Assembly (NCBI GenBank): GCA_018296165.2
Contig: JACKQL020000224.1
Span: 1-39,799, forward strand
Direction of reading: 5' to 3'
DNA: 39,799 nt
Source: Termitomyces sp. T153
Taxonomy: Eukaryota; Basidiomycota; Agaricomycetes; Agaricales; Lyophyllaceae
In this document: positions 9,864-21,259 of the stretch, one piece after another
How the letters are laid out: every line of letters begins with the position of its first letter
Numbering within the stretch: position 1 is the first letter of the stretch
Notes under the pieces: model-generated
What the model saw: only the letters and a program-made list of their open reading frames with translations
What the model was told of the DNA's origin: nothing
Database searches by the model: none
Program-made: the position numbers and the translations under genes

Positions 9864-12524
9864 TTGTTGCTAGCACACTGACAAAGGTAGTAGCCAATGG
9901 CAATATATGATGTATCCACCACTAGGATGACAGGGTTGGGTGATTCATAATCAATGGGAACTAGGGGCTTAGTGTCTTGTAAGGCTTTAATGAGGTCTTG
10001 CTGAGCATTGATCTGGTCTGGGCCAAACTCAAAAAGAACACCAACATGAGTAAGGTTTGTTAAGTTGTTTACATAGTGGCTGAAATTCTTGACAAAAATC
10101 CTGAGAACTCCAATTGTACTTAGAAAGGCTCTGACTTCAGATAGTGACTTGCAGACCCCAGTGCTTGAGTAGGACCAAGCAAATTTTATTTGGAATGCAA
10201 CTGCTAGGCATGCAAACATGTCTAAGGATTTTGAAGCTCAGGGCACATAAAACAAGTTTGTGACCAGAAAACATACCACTGCAATACTTCATTTGCTAGA
10301 GGATTTAGTTAAGAAGTCCAAAGAACTCTCATAGTGCTAAACAAATATTGGGGTTAGCAGGATGCTTAGCAGGAACACTGTTAACAATTTTCCAGTCTTT
10401 GGGACCCTTGGTGCCAATCTTGTTAATAAAGCTGAGTATGTGATGAGGAATCTCTGGCTGCAGTATGAAGGTAACATTGTTGTGGACAATTGGCACAGAG
10501 TTGAACCAACCCATTGGCAAGGTCACTAAGCAAAGTGCACCAAAAGGAGTCTGAGATGTTGTTAAGTCTCTTGAGGCAGGGTCAATCAGTCACTTGTTGT
10601 ATCCAATGTAAAGGTCAAGCATAGCACCATAAATGCATCCAGCAAAAGATTCAGTGACATCATCTAGAAAAGGAGAAACTCCAGAGTGGCAAATGATGAC
10701 ATGGTTTAGCAGCTCTAGACTGTGTACAATCCTGAGCTTACCATTCTTCTTGAGAATGCAGAACCAGCATAATTGGTAAGCTGAGTTTGAAGGTTCATAA
10801 ATACCAGCCTTGATCTTGTTGCAAATGATTTCACAGACTTCCTTTTTTAAGCCTGGGGGTATGGGGCAATTATGCTGAACCCATAGGATGTGGGATATTG
10901 TCAGGATGTGTACTGGCAAAAAGAAGTTGGAGTGCAAGCTTCCTTGTTCAGCAGCTTCCCAAGTGAAAGCCTTTTCTTGCTTGGCAACCATATTCACAAT
11001 TACTCTGAGTTTGTCACTAGAAAGGAAACCTGTGTTGGGGTCTTTAATGAACTTTGCTAGGTGGTTGCTAGTGAATTGCTGAGTTGGAACAAATGGTGGA
11101 GGGTTTGGGTCAAGTTTCAGCATAGTTGCTAGAGGATTGCCAATAATATGTTGCTCAATTCTAAAGTCTTCACTAACATGACCAGCAATGGTTTGGTCTT
11201 CATGGTGACAGGTTTGTACTTCTTCTTCACCTGTACTCCTTTTCTTTTAGCAGGTATATTAGCAACAAATTGAGCAGAGAAAGGGACATTAATGTAGGTG
11301 GGAGTAGTGTCTACATTGCTTGTATCAATGGGAAGTGTCTGTCCAAGAATCAAAGGAATAGGCAAATCAGTAGAAGCAAAATATGAACAAGGGGGTATAG
11401 AGAAGTCAGAAAGATCACAAGCAGTAGCATAAAGATATGCTAAAGCAGAGTCTGTCTGTGTGCAAGAAGATTCTGTAAGTAAAATGTCTTTGTCCAATTC
11501 ACAAGAAGCTATACAAGGTGATAGACCAGTTGAATGGTCATAGCTGATAACAACTGCTATATTGCTATTGTCATTGTCAATGTCTTTGGCAATGAAAGCA
11601 GCAGGGTGGTTTGTAGCAAACATTATGGCAATTATTTCTTTTAGATTTACCTCATGGAAATCTTGGCATAGTTTGCCACATGCCAGTGTTGGGATTTATG
11701 ATGGTGATAGTGGTTTCTACATTGCTAAGCATATTGACCACACTTCTGGTTAGAACATCAAATGGGTGACCAAGTAGAATGTCATAGGCAGGGGACCATA
11801 AAACATGAATCTGGAGAAATACTGTGATGCTGCCAATAGTGCAAGAGATGTTGTGAGCACATCCTAGCAATTGATCCAAAGTTCTGTTGGTGCTCTGCAT
11901 GTTTAAAACAATGTTGGGGTTGTATAACAGTCCAAGGTTGCTAGCAATTTTGGCAGGCATGGAGATAATCTCAGAGCCACTATTGGTGATGCATTCAAGT
12001 TCCTCTCTATTGTCAAAATTAGATCCTAGCATGAACTGGGGCTTATCCATAGCAAATGTCAGTAAAGCATCTTCAAAATTGTCACTGGGGTCCTGTACAG
12101 TGTTGGTGTATGCTCCTGCCAGTCACTTGGGCATAACAGATGTCCTAAACTGATTCCTAATGTCCTGTGATACTGAGCAAAGTTTGCCAACCAAAACTGT
12201 AACCTTGGTGCTTAATACCCTTTCAAATACTGCTTTAGACTGTTCAATATCATAAATGGGTGGCATAGTTTGGTATGCACCATTGTTAGCTCTGTCAGGG
12301 GCAGCAAGATTTTGATTAGTGAGAGGGGCATAGCAACCTAGGATGTCAGAAAATGGATGGATTGGGGGCTGAGTAATGGGTTCCTTAGTGACTGGGGGTT
12401 GTTCATTAGCAATTGTTTGTTCAGATGCTTTGCCTTTGTCAGCTGGCTTAGTGGCAGGAGTTGTTACAGAGTCAGAGGGGAAAATAGTTGCCAACAATAT
12501 GTCAAAAGGAGAAATAGTGTCCAA
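9858..12524 (-). pseudogene. pol: Family A pol pseudogene (A2), truncated in RNase H
   Basis: Minus-strand order: linker and protease N-terminal part (12524-12123, ending in a TGA that A4 shares and where A1 has CAA); protease (about 12120-11652) with NSG instead of DSG and ILLGHPF, an Arg-to-His change relative to the usual ILLGRPF; linker (11623-11129) with TPTYINVPF; RT (11123-10300) with LPMGWFNS and FINK in place of FIDD; RNase H start (10219-9858) with VILVVDTSY. Integrase is absent. Catalytic residues of both protease and RT are lost. Confidence 0.85.
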
Positions 12525-12888
12525 TGACTTTGAACTGCTGACTAATACTGACTGGAGGGTGCAGGGGCTTGGTGGCCAGTTGATTGGATGTGCTAGAGAT
12601 GATGCTATATCTATGACTAAAGCTGGATAGAGTTGGAGTTACCCAAAGGAGTTGTCTCCTTATAGAAGGCTCCAGAGAAGTTGGCAAGGATTTTGCTAAC
12701 ATCTCAAAGGTTCCTAGTGGTTTTAAGTTATTTGGCAAGAGGTCAAGGCTGAGTAGTTGGTGGTGAGTCTTAGGTAGTCAACAAAGAATGATGCAGGAGT
12801 TTGCTAAAGATTTCCAAGCAACATTTTGCTTGAGCTCTGGTTTCTGGTAGAATGGTTACCTAAATAGCCTTTGCAGTGGGCTCCAACA
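12525..12888 (-). pseudogene. Remnant of gag N-terminus and leader (A2)
   Basis: After the LTR (read on minus) come the primer site TGGAGCCCACTGCA and a degraded version of the gag N-terminal segment seen at 1183-1548 (PETRAQAK region and LAKSLP, corresponding to ILANFL). The rest of gag is missing, and the sequence passes directly to the pol linker. The deletion makes A2 unable to form particles by itself. Confidence 0.7.
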
Positions 12889-13969
12889 TGATGTGCTCCT
12901 ATGCCACCTTGCTACCATGCAGGAAACCAAAAGGAAGACCTAAACACTAGCAACCAGATAGAGTAGCTGGCAATAAGAAGTTAATAGAGGCAAGTCAGTA
13001 ATCATCCCAGAAAGCAAGAGCTAATTGATATAAAGGGGATGAGGAGTAAAGTGAAAAATGTCACTATCACTAGCTTAACTCACTAGACAGTAACAAAAGG
13101 TTGCTGGGTAAAAGAAGAGGAAAGGAACAAAGGCAAAAGAGTTACTAAGGAAAGGGAACTAAGTGATAGAAAGGAGTTGGGAACAAGGCATAAATGGAGT
13201 TAAAGTGTAATGGGGGACAAACACAAACTAGTTACTAGCTGTAGTCACTAGCATTGCTAAGTCATAGTAATGCTAAGGGTACCCACAGTTGGCACCTGCA
13301 CTAGGTTGAGGTCAAGGTTGTCAAGATTGCTGCTAAGTCATTGGCAATGATGAGAGAAAGAGCAATAAGAGATCTGAAGCTGGTAAGCTGAGAGTTAATG
13401 AGGGGAAACAGTACTCTGTTTGTTTTTTTTATCTCTATGTACAGGCAGTATTTATACTGTTTGTAGCTATAGTATTTAGGAAGGAAATATTAGTTTCCAC
13501 CAGCAATGGTGTCTGCCAAAGTGTTCATGATACATACCAAATGTCAGACTGGTAACCAAGTATATGTATGCAATGTCAATATAATGTGTAAAAATTGCCA
13601 ATCACAAGAAAAGAGCATTTCCAATGTCAATACCTGAAGTATAGATGCTGTTCAAGTATGTTTGTGAGCTCAACAAGAAAAATGATAAGTAAGAAATCAC
13701 ATGTCCTTTAATATATCCATTTTTGAAAGGAGGTATAATTGTTGCCAGGTAATGTTGCTAGCAATTGTTGCTGAAAAACATCTTGGCCTTGTCATTCTAG
13801 ATCCAAAGTCCAGATTCCATGTGATGTGGCTTGTGATCCAGAAGTCTTGTGGTCACTAAATGGAGCAAGACTCCACATGATAAGTATTGTGACTTGTGCC
13901 AGGTCATGTACAGCTGCTGTCCAATCAGAAATGCCAAAAACAATACTCAGCAACAAGTAGGTCTTATTA
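12889..13969 (-). repeat. Family A 5' LTR of A2
   Basis: 1081 bp. Read on minus it starts TAATAAG (TGATRAG in other copies) and ends GCACATCA. It is clearly homologous to 34-1153, including the TATA block and the following purine run, which is nearly identical in the two copies (revcomp around 13425-13465). It contains several TAGCAAC/TAGTGAC heptamers. Confidence 0.85.
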
Positions 13970-14148
13970 CCATGCCTCTGGATTCCTGCATAGGAGCCCA
14001 GAAACTGGGCTGACATCTATATTACACTGCTGCTAGCAATGTACTGTAAATTAAGATGTTAGTGTATTGTGCCCCCCTTTAATGCCTCCCTTCAATGCCT
14101 CTCCTTCTTCCCCTTCCCCTTCCCCTTCCCCTTCCCCTTCATCATGCC
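13970..14148. other. Unassigned gap with TTCCCC hexamer repeat
   Basis: Neither family explains these 179 bp. They lie between the outer edge of the A2 LTR and the start of the B2 LTR. Positions 14108-14140 are about 5.5 copies of TTCCCC, a simple repeat. No gene is supported; the open frames here are products of the repeat. Confidence 0.55.
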
Positions 14149-15106
14149 TGTCACAACCTGCTCCCTAGACCCCAACACCACCCCCAGCCCCCCCAATGCT
14201 CTGCCAAACTCCCCAACCCTTGCCCACCCTCTGCGCCCACTTCAGACAACTCCAACACTTCCTCAGCAAACCCCGACGGCTCCTTGATCAACTCTGATGC
14301 CTTCTCCACAGCAGTTGATGCATTCCCTGAATTCCCCTGGACTCCCAAGGCTTCCCCTAACCCCAGAACAATCTGCTTTCCAACTGATCCCATCAGAATG
14401 TCACTGTGGCCCACTCCAAGATTGCACCTGACAACTGTCAACTCTGTGCAGTTCTGTTGAGCCTGCTGCCATATCCTCTGCCCTCTGGAACCACCCAGTA
14501 GTAGGTATATAAGTTGTAGAGTAACCCCTGGTACTTTAGTCTTGATATTGCATTTACTGGTTTCCTATGCCTTGTCCTTCATCTCATCACTGTTTCTATT
14601 TTTAGTTTTGAATCTATCTCTTTTCTCTGTCTTGTCTTGCCTTGTCTCCATCTCATCTTGACTGTGTATATTTCCTTTGTCTTCCTAAGTTCCTTTCATC
14701 TCCAATGTCAGTATGAACTCCACACATACATTATGACCTGAACATTCTTATGACAACTCTGGACCTCACTCCCTGCTCAGCCCAGGAACCCATCATGCCT
14801 TAGTGATCTCCCATCAAACTCCAGCTCTGCCCCCATCAATTGCAAAGCCCCTGCTTACCCTGCATTCTATTTGCATGCCCATGAACTTGTTCCAGTGCCC
14901 GTCCAGGTCCAACATTTAATACACTCAGTCTTAGATGTCCCTGAACCACTCCAGACTTGCTTGGACCACCCCCTCCCTAGCTCCCCCTCACAAGTCCCTC
15001 CCCTCCGCACCCATCCCAAATGCTTGGTTATAAGTGCAGGACATTGCATCCACCTAGTAAGGATTTGCCAGTGTAGCTGAGCCCCTGTCATCAGCAGAAC
15101 CTGACA
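14149..15106 (+). repeat. Family B 5' LTR of B2
   Basis: 958 bp, starting TGTCACAACC and ending CCTGACA. It has a TATATAAG box at 14506-14513 and the predicted transcript start block AGTCTTGATATT 32 bp downstream at 14538-14549. Its 3' part (GTGCAGGACATTGCATC...TAAGGA) is the most conserved block among the four family B LTRs. Confidence 0.9.
14506..14513 (+). promoter_or_regulatory. TATA box of B2 LTR
   Basis: TATATAAG, 32 bp upstream of the block AGTCTTGATATT that pairs with the primer site after the LTR. The same spacing is seen in B3. Confidence 0.7.
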
Positions 15107-15119
15107 TAATATCAAGACT
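15107..15119 (+). other. Self-priming primer binding site of B2
   Basis: TAATATCAAGACT directly follows the LTR. It is complementary over 12 of 13 bases to 14538-14550, the predicted 5' end of the element's own transcript. This is the arrangement known for Tf1-type elements, whose reverse transcription is primed by the folded-back 5' end of the mRNA. Confidence 0.75.
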
Positions 15120-15138
15120 CCTCCTTACCCCATTCTCA

Positions 15139-17045
15139 ATGTCTGCATATAACTATGTATACAACTCCACCAGCTACCTAACCAATGTCTATGGTCAACC
15201 GGTACTGGAAAATCTCTATGCTCCATTCTACCCAAGCCCCCCCACAGATCAGTACATTCCTCATCACTGGACTCCTGACCCCAACCAGGCATTCTACACC
15301 TCCTCCATCAGCCAGGGAATACCTCTGGGCTGGTGCTGCCCTTCTGCATTTTCCACCAATAGCAATAATCCCCATATGTACCCCAGAGGATACTCTGCAG
15401 CACCCCTAACTCCGCCTACCTTCCCCCTACCCACTATTATGTATACCCAGTCCCTGCTACAGCCCCAACCCCTCCAGGGCCTATGGATAATTATTCCCCC
15501 CCTTATATGCCATTCCCCACTCAAGCTCCTCCTTCTCCCAGGCAGCAAAGGGTCAAAGCCTATGCCCAACAACACAATAAAGTCCTCTGCTTCCTCTGCC
15601 TCTCTCCTGCAGAGTTCGCAAGACACACCCACACTCTCCTCACCAACCTAGGTTACCCCAACACCTCTGCGACTCCAGAAGTCTGGGCAGATTGACTCCT
15701 TGACTTCCATGAGTGCTATCTGCAAGGGAACCTCCTGGAGACTATGCAAGGCACCCTAGGCATTGATGATAACTTACAGAACAAGCTCCACACATTGGTT
15801 GAAGAAATCCACACCAGCCCAAACCCCCACCCCTTTGAAGACCTTCTAGACCCTACCTGCTCCTTTCATGTGCAATGCAAGGAGCCTGTTGGAATACAAA
15901 GCAAAGCCCTGCCTTCTGTTCCCCATCAGCAGAAAGAACTCAATGTGGCCTCCAGCATCTTGAGGAACCTTAATCCCATGGGGGGATTGTTCAACCAACT
16001 AGCCACCCATACCTTGGCCCTCTCCACTCACTCCCAGGCCAACTCTGTCCCCAGTGCCTTCCAAACCTGGGACCAGCCTGCCGTCCCCAAACCCTGCTCC
16101 CAACAGCAGCTCCCACATGTTGACGATGACAACTGGACTCTCTCCTACATCGACAAGCCTGGTAACCCTGCTGACAAGCACGCCCTATGCAATGGACCTC
16201 CATGAGACCAACCCCCCCACTTCGACCTCCACACCCCTCATGTCAATGCCCCTCCACCCTATCCTAACACCCCAGTCCCCCCACAACTGCCCACAGATCC
16301 CAGGGCACCCCGACCACCCTTTCTTACTAACTATTCTCATCCCCTGCCTGCTCCGATGCCTAACCCTCCTGCCGATGCCAATTATTTCAGACCCCCCACT
16401 CTGGGAGGACCCCCTTACTGGGCCCTGGGGCCTGCCCCAGGCAACGTGGGCCAACCCCCTGGCAGAGGACCACCCAATAGCAGACCCCCTGGGGAATGGG
16501 GCCTGGTGATGGACAACTTCCTCCCCTCCCAGCATGGAAATGGGAACAACTACTATTACTACTACAATGCCAGACCCCTGCTCCAAGCTCAAAATCCACA
16601 GGACAATACTTGCAACATACTGGCCTAGGAGGGTAAGCTCGACATTCAGAAGCCCAAACCCTTCACTGGCCATGACCCCTAGAAGTGGCAAATCTTTCTA
16701 ATCCAGTGTCTGACTATGTTCCAAGCTAAGCTGATTACCATCCAACTTGAGAGCTCACAAGTGGCCTTTGCCACATCATATTTACAGGGTATTGCCTTTG
16801 ATCATTACACTGTGCTACTCCAGTTTGACCCCAACAACTCCATGCTCTCCAATTGGCTTGCTTTCACCCAGGAATTCTCAAGTAAGTTTGGCATCTTTGA
16901 CACCATAGTGGAGGCAGAGGAAAATCTCTTCAACCTCCAAATGCATGACAACAAATGCTTCACAACCTTTATTGTACAATTCTAATGGGAAGCCTATAAG
17001 ACTGGCTAAAACTACAATGCTCTCCAATTTGCCCTCCATCATGCC
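15139..17045 (+). pseudogene. gag: Family B gag pseudogene (B2), truncated
   Basis: It starts at ATG 15139 with a Tyr/Pro-rich N-terminus (to about 15480), then a frameshifted Pro-rich middle, a second open part 15744-16205, and a Gly/Pro-rich stretch with polyTyr (about 16550). From about 16635 the retrotransposon gag domain begins: KPKPFTGHDP, SYLQGIAFDHY, LSNWLAFTQEF, EAEENLFNLQM, with stops where basic or aromatic codons are expected (for example TAG at 16679). B3 breaks the coding region at 17045, inside this domain. Capsid-like role inferred from the gag motif. Nothing of pol follows. Confidence 0.78.
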
Positions 17046-18182
17046 TGTCATGACCCATTCCCTGGACCCCCATACATTGCCCAACAAACCCCCATCCCCC
17101 CAGAACCTCCCCCAATGCTTTGTTGAACTTCCCCAGCACTCTGCACCTACTCCAGCTAACTCTGACACATTCTCAGCTAACTCTGATGGCCCCCTGGCCA
17201 ACTTCAACATCTTCCCCACAGCTACTGGCACTTCCCCTGGATCTCCTAAGTCCCTGGAACCACTCCCCCACTGTGCCTGACCCCATTACATGTCATCAAC
17301 TTGACACTCTGGCTCCTCCAACTTACCCTAGAGTATCATGACAACCTTGGAATGGACCGTGTTAACAATTGATCCCATCAACATATCAATGCAGCCTGCC
17401 CTCTGGTCATAACCAACACCTGTCGACTCCATCAAGCTCTGCTAAGCCCCACCACCACAGCCAACATTCCCAGAGCTCTTCAGTAGTTAGTATATAAGAT
17501 GTAGAGTAGCTCCTCATACTCTAGTCTTGAGATTACCTACCTGCCTGTCCTGATGTGTTTCTGATTGTTCTTCTTGTGTTTTGTGTTCCATATCTCGTTT
17601 TTCTTATTCTCAGTCTTCTGGTCTTATCTCATCTTTATTCCATTATCATTTTGTTATTGTTCCATGTCTCTGCCTGAATCTATTCTTGTTCTCATCTCAT
17701 CTCCATCTCATTTTGTTCGACTCCATCTCATCTCATTTGATTCTGTCTATTGTGTTCAAATCCTCTCAACCATAATGCCCTCACAAATTCTGTGATTACA
17801 ATTACAAACCTCTGACACTCTTTCACCAACTCCAGACCTTGCTACATGCTTGGCTCCGAACCCCCTCAATCCCCATTGATCCCCCATCAAAACTCCAGCT
17901 CTGCTCCCATAATTCATGTAGCCTCCACCTCCTCCACACCCACAATACTCACATACAGACTTATGCCTAAACTCTGCCAAGCCTGCCCCCCTTCCCTGCA
18001 ACTCCTCCTCTACTCCTCCAGACCTCCCTGGACTTGCTCAGACCAATTCCCACTAACTATCCTCACAAGCCCCCAGTGTTTGGAACACCTCCAAATGCCC
18101 GGTTGTCAGTGCAGGGAATCACATCTGCCTAGTAAGGACTTGCCTAGTGTACCTGAGCCCCCATGGTCAGCAGAACCTAACA
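17046..18182 (+). repeat. Family B 5' LTR of B3
   Basis: 1137 bp, start TGTCATGACC, end CCTAACA (TGACA decayed to TAACA). TATATAAG lies at 17491-17498 and AGTCTTGAGATTA at 17523-17535. Confidence 0.9.
17491..17498 (+). promoter_or_regulatory. TATA box of B3 LTR
   Basis: TATATAAG, 32 bp upstream of AGTCTTGAGATTA, which would be the first bases of the RNA. Confidence 0.7.
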
Positions 18183-18195
18183 TAATCTCAAGACT
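18183..18195 (+). other. Self-priming primer binding site of B3
   Basis: TAATCTCAAGACT follows the LTR with no gap and is the exact reverse complement (13 of 13) of 17523-17535. Relative to B2 both partners carry a matching change (T to G in the LTR, A to C in the site), which keeps the pairing. Confidence 0.8.
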
Positions 18196-18214
18196 CTACT
18201 TTACTCTATTTGTG

Positions 18215-19812
18215 ATGTTTGCACATGCCCCACACACACATCCGCCAAACAATTCCAATGTCTATGGTTGACCTGTGCCTAGAAACCCTTATGATTCATA
18301 TGGCCCTGCCCAATTTGTTAAGGCACCCTGAGTTGTGGATCTGACACCAAGCATTCCTTCCACTCCAGTTATACCCATACAATGGCTCTCTCCACAGACA
18401 CCCTCCTCAACCCATGCCCAACCTTACACCACTCCTGTCAACCCCCCCCCACCCTTCCTGTACCTTCTCTGCCAGCTCTACTGCCCCACAAAGACCGAAC
18501 CTGGCATCACCAAGGCTTCACCCAGACCCCAGTGACAACTCAGTCCATTGCTCGACAACTTCTTCAACACTGCACAACAGATCATCCAACTTTCACCCAC
18601 AACCCTCCCCAAGAAAAGACCACCCTCCAAGCTAGCCCTGCCATTGATTGGAATCAAGCTCAACCCAGCAGCTCCACCCACAATAATGCAAGATTTCAAG
18701 ACCAATGCCATGCCCCACATTATAGAAACCACTTCCAGGATCAGTTAGGGCTCCCTGGTCAACTTGGCCACCACTTCCACCCAACAAATGAAAGGAGCCT
18801 GATGCCTCCAACCTGACCCCAACACAAGAAGAGAAGAAACTCTGGGACCCTTAAAGTAGCTCCCCCCCAAAATTCACAACACCTCCAGCAAACCCAACCA
18901 CACCCAATGGAGACTAACCCTGAAGCCAAGAATAAAAAAGTAGCCCCACCAACTCTGCCCCAACAATCAAGGGACCAATGATGCCCTGCAAAGAAGTGGC
19001 CAACCCCCACTCACATTCACAACAACCTCCAGACTGCTCCGGAGCACAAATGAGGAATTGCCCTGACCCCGCCATGACTCCCAGGGAGTCCAAACCAATG
19101 CTCCCCCACAACTGACTTCTCCACCACCCTCCAACAATTGTGAATGACCATCTCCCCCCAATGCAGCAAATATTTTGCATAGAGGGACAATGGCCAGACT
19201 CACCCAAAACCTCAGAAGGCAGCTAGACCCACTCCTCCCATCCAAGCTTGGCTCCAGGAGCCACTGCCACTCTTATATAACAACTCCACTGCTCAGTGGT
19301 AACATCCATCAAATGTCTACTTGTCACACTGATGCAAACCTAGAAGAAAACCCCCACTCCAGAACTTCCCCTCTGATTCATGATACAACCCCACCAACAA
19401 GTTAAGACCCAATCCCAACCCCTGCATCAACCCCAGACCCCTGGTACTCGCACTTGGAACAGCAGACCAACAAAAGGCACCTCGGACCCCTTCCTACACC
19501 CTGCACCACCCCCAAAGCCAACACAACCAACAAACCCCCCATTAAGCAACCCCTGTGTTGACTCCAGACTGCTAACTTTTTCCCTGACAAAAGAAACACC
19601 TACCCCCAGAAGGAACAACCCATGGGATGAGCCCCCAAAGCACCCCTGCTGGGGTGAGCCATTCTCCAACTGACCCCTGCACTGCCCCTGCCCAAAGAAG
19701 CATTGACCAATACAACCCCAACAGCCCTCCAAACTCTAGGGAGTGTCAGGAATACATAAGACCCCTCTGCCTGTCTCTGGACTTACCCTTGGCCAGGAAG
19801 GCAATGTCACAT
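18215..19812 (+). pseudogene. Family B gag remnant (B3)
   Basis: The ATG at 18215 is at the same distance from the primer site as the B2 gag start, and NSNVYG aligns with the B2 N-terminus (TNVYGQP). The remaining DNA is C-rich and codes for Pro/Thr/Ser-rich frames broken by many stops and shifts. I cannot identify the gag domain in it. It ends at the A3 LTR. Confidence 0.5.
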
Positions 19813-20962
19813 TGATGAGCCCTGGTTATTGCTGAGCACCATTTTTGGCATTTTGAACTTAGCGGCAGCTGACTACTTTGAATTTGGCACAAGTCACAAC
19901 ACTCAGCACACAGGACCCAGCCTGAGGGTTGGACCAAAGCACGAGACTTTAGCAAGCACAAGACTTTTCAATCACAAGAAATATCATGTGGAGCCTGGAA
20001 CTTGGGCCTGGAACATCAAGGCCTAGATCTTTCTTAGTGACAATTATTAGCGACTTTAGTAACTCTGGTGACAAAATGGTGTTCTCTTACTATATACAGA
20101 CATATTACCAGATGCATACATTTTTACTATCATTCCCCTTGCCAAGCTTACCAACATACTTGAACGGCATCTATCCTTCAGGTATTGACATCAGACTTGC
20201 TCTTTTTGGATTCATTTGCATTTATACACCATAGGGACTTCACTTATGGTTTTTCACCTAGTTACAGACTGACACCTCATATGGACCATAAACACAGTGA
20301 CAGATGCCATTGCCAGTGACGACTATTTGCTTACTTTCCCATACTATACTTTGGAAACATATAAATACTGCCTGTACATAGACACTACCCCATCATAGCA
20401 AAATAGAACAGAGAACCCCTGTCAGCATCAACTAGTTGCTCTCTCTAAGCTTACCAGCTTGAGATTTCACTTTGCTTCTTTTGTTCCTCTATTGCTTTTG
20501 ACTTTGGCTTAGCAACAAGCCTTCTCAACTTTGACCTCAACCTAGTGTGGTGCCAACTGCAGGTGCCTATTTGTGTTATTTCAACTTAGCGACATTAGTG
20601 ACTACAGCTAGCAACTAGTTCACATTCATTCTCTGATTTTAGTCTTCTTATTACTACCTTCCCCCCCTTTTTCCTACTCTATCCCCTCACTCTTCCTACC
20701 TCCATTAGAGGTATGCATTGTCTTAGTGATGTTATTTGTCTTTACCAGTTTTCTTTCCTTATTGTCACTAGTGACTTCAGCTAGCAATAGCAACTTCTTT
20801 TGACTTCACTCCACAACACAACTTTTGCTCTAGTTCTCTGGGATGGTTACTGACTCACCCTCAACTATTAACTTCCTACTGCCAGCTATCCTATCTAGTG
20901 ACTAGTGTTAGGTCTTCTTTTTAGGTTTCCTGCATGGCACTAGGTGGTATAGGAGCACAACA
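19813..20962 (+). repeat. Family A 5' LTR of A3
   Basis: 1150 bp, start TGATGAGCCC, end GCACAACA. TATAAATA at 20360-20367. It is collinear with the A4 3' LTR except for roughly 180 bp missing from the latter. A reading frame at 19986-20234 corresponds to the U3 frame of A1. Confidence 0.88.
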
Positions 20963-20986
20963 TTTTGGAGCCCACTGCAAGGGACT

Positions 20987-21259
20987 TTGAAGTTAACCAT
21001 TCTGCCAGAAACCAGAGCTCAAGCAAAATGTCACTTGGAAAACCTTGTTGAATCACCTCCACCTTCATTTTTGACCCCTCAGCACTCTTTGCCAGCAGCC
21101 CATCCTCGACCTCTTGCTGACAAACTTGAAACCACTAAAAACCTTTGTGATATTAGCAAAATCCTTGCCAATTTTCTAGGTGCCTTTATTGAAAGTTTTC
21201 TCAACACACCACTTTCACCTTTGACCCCAACTAACTTTATCTTTTTCCCAGAAGCCCAA
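20987..21259 (+). pseudogene. Family A gag N-terminal fragment (A3)
   Basis: An open frame through PETRAQAKCHLE, PLADKLETTK and ILANFLGAFIESF ends in FPEAQ at the A4 LTR. It aligns residue by residue with 1183-1445 of A1, without stops, and is the best-preserved N-terminus in the window. No ATG was seen in frame close to the primer site; the start may lie further upstream or be mutated. Confidence 0.7.

Larger units (their letters stand above)
9858..13969 (-). mobile_element. Family A copy A2, minus strand, 5' LTR to RNase H
   Basis: Read on minus: 5' LTR (13969-12889), primer site, remnant of gag N-terminus, then directly pol down to RNase H, where it stops at the junction with A1. Central gag (about 1.2 kb in A1 and A4) is absent. 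The A1/A2 junction shows TTGCAA that can belong to either side. A1 and A2 therefore meet tail to tail as truncated inverted copies. Confidence 0.88.
14149..17045 (+). mobile_element. Family B copy B2: 5' LTR and gag, interrupted by B3
   Basis: LTR 14149-15106, self-priming site 15107-15119, gag from 15139. The gag homology domain is cut at 17045 by the LTR of B3. No pol remains. No target duplication could be seen because the far side is lost. Confidence 0.85.
17046..19812 (+). mobile_element. Family B copy B3: 5' LTR and decayed gag, inserted in B2
   Basis: LTR 17046-18182, self-priming site 18183-18195, then gag-like DNA until the LTR of A3 at 19813. The insertion point is within the gag domain of B2. 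B3 is more decayed in gag than B2. Confidence 0.83.
19813..21259 (+). mobile_element. Family A copy A3: 5' LTR and gag N-terminus
   Basis: LTR 19813-20962, primer site from 20966, gag N-terminal segment to 21259, where the 3' LTR of A4 abuts in inverted orientation. A3 interrupts B3 on its left side. A3 retains TAGCGAC at two sites where other copies have TAGCAAC or TAGCAAT, so it is less decayed than A1. Confidence 0.85.

Noticed and set aside
14108..14140. TTCCCC repeat as a polypurine tract for a minus-strand element
   Set aside because: No LTR begins at its purine-strand 3' edge, and B2, the adjacent element, is on plus. A simple repeat is the better call.
14095..14460. Pro/Leu-rich open frames on both strands around the start of B2
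   Set aside because: They come from the TTCCCC repeat and C-rich LTR sequence; no counterpart frame in B1, B3 or B4.
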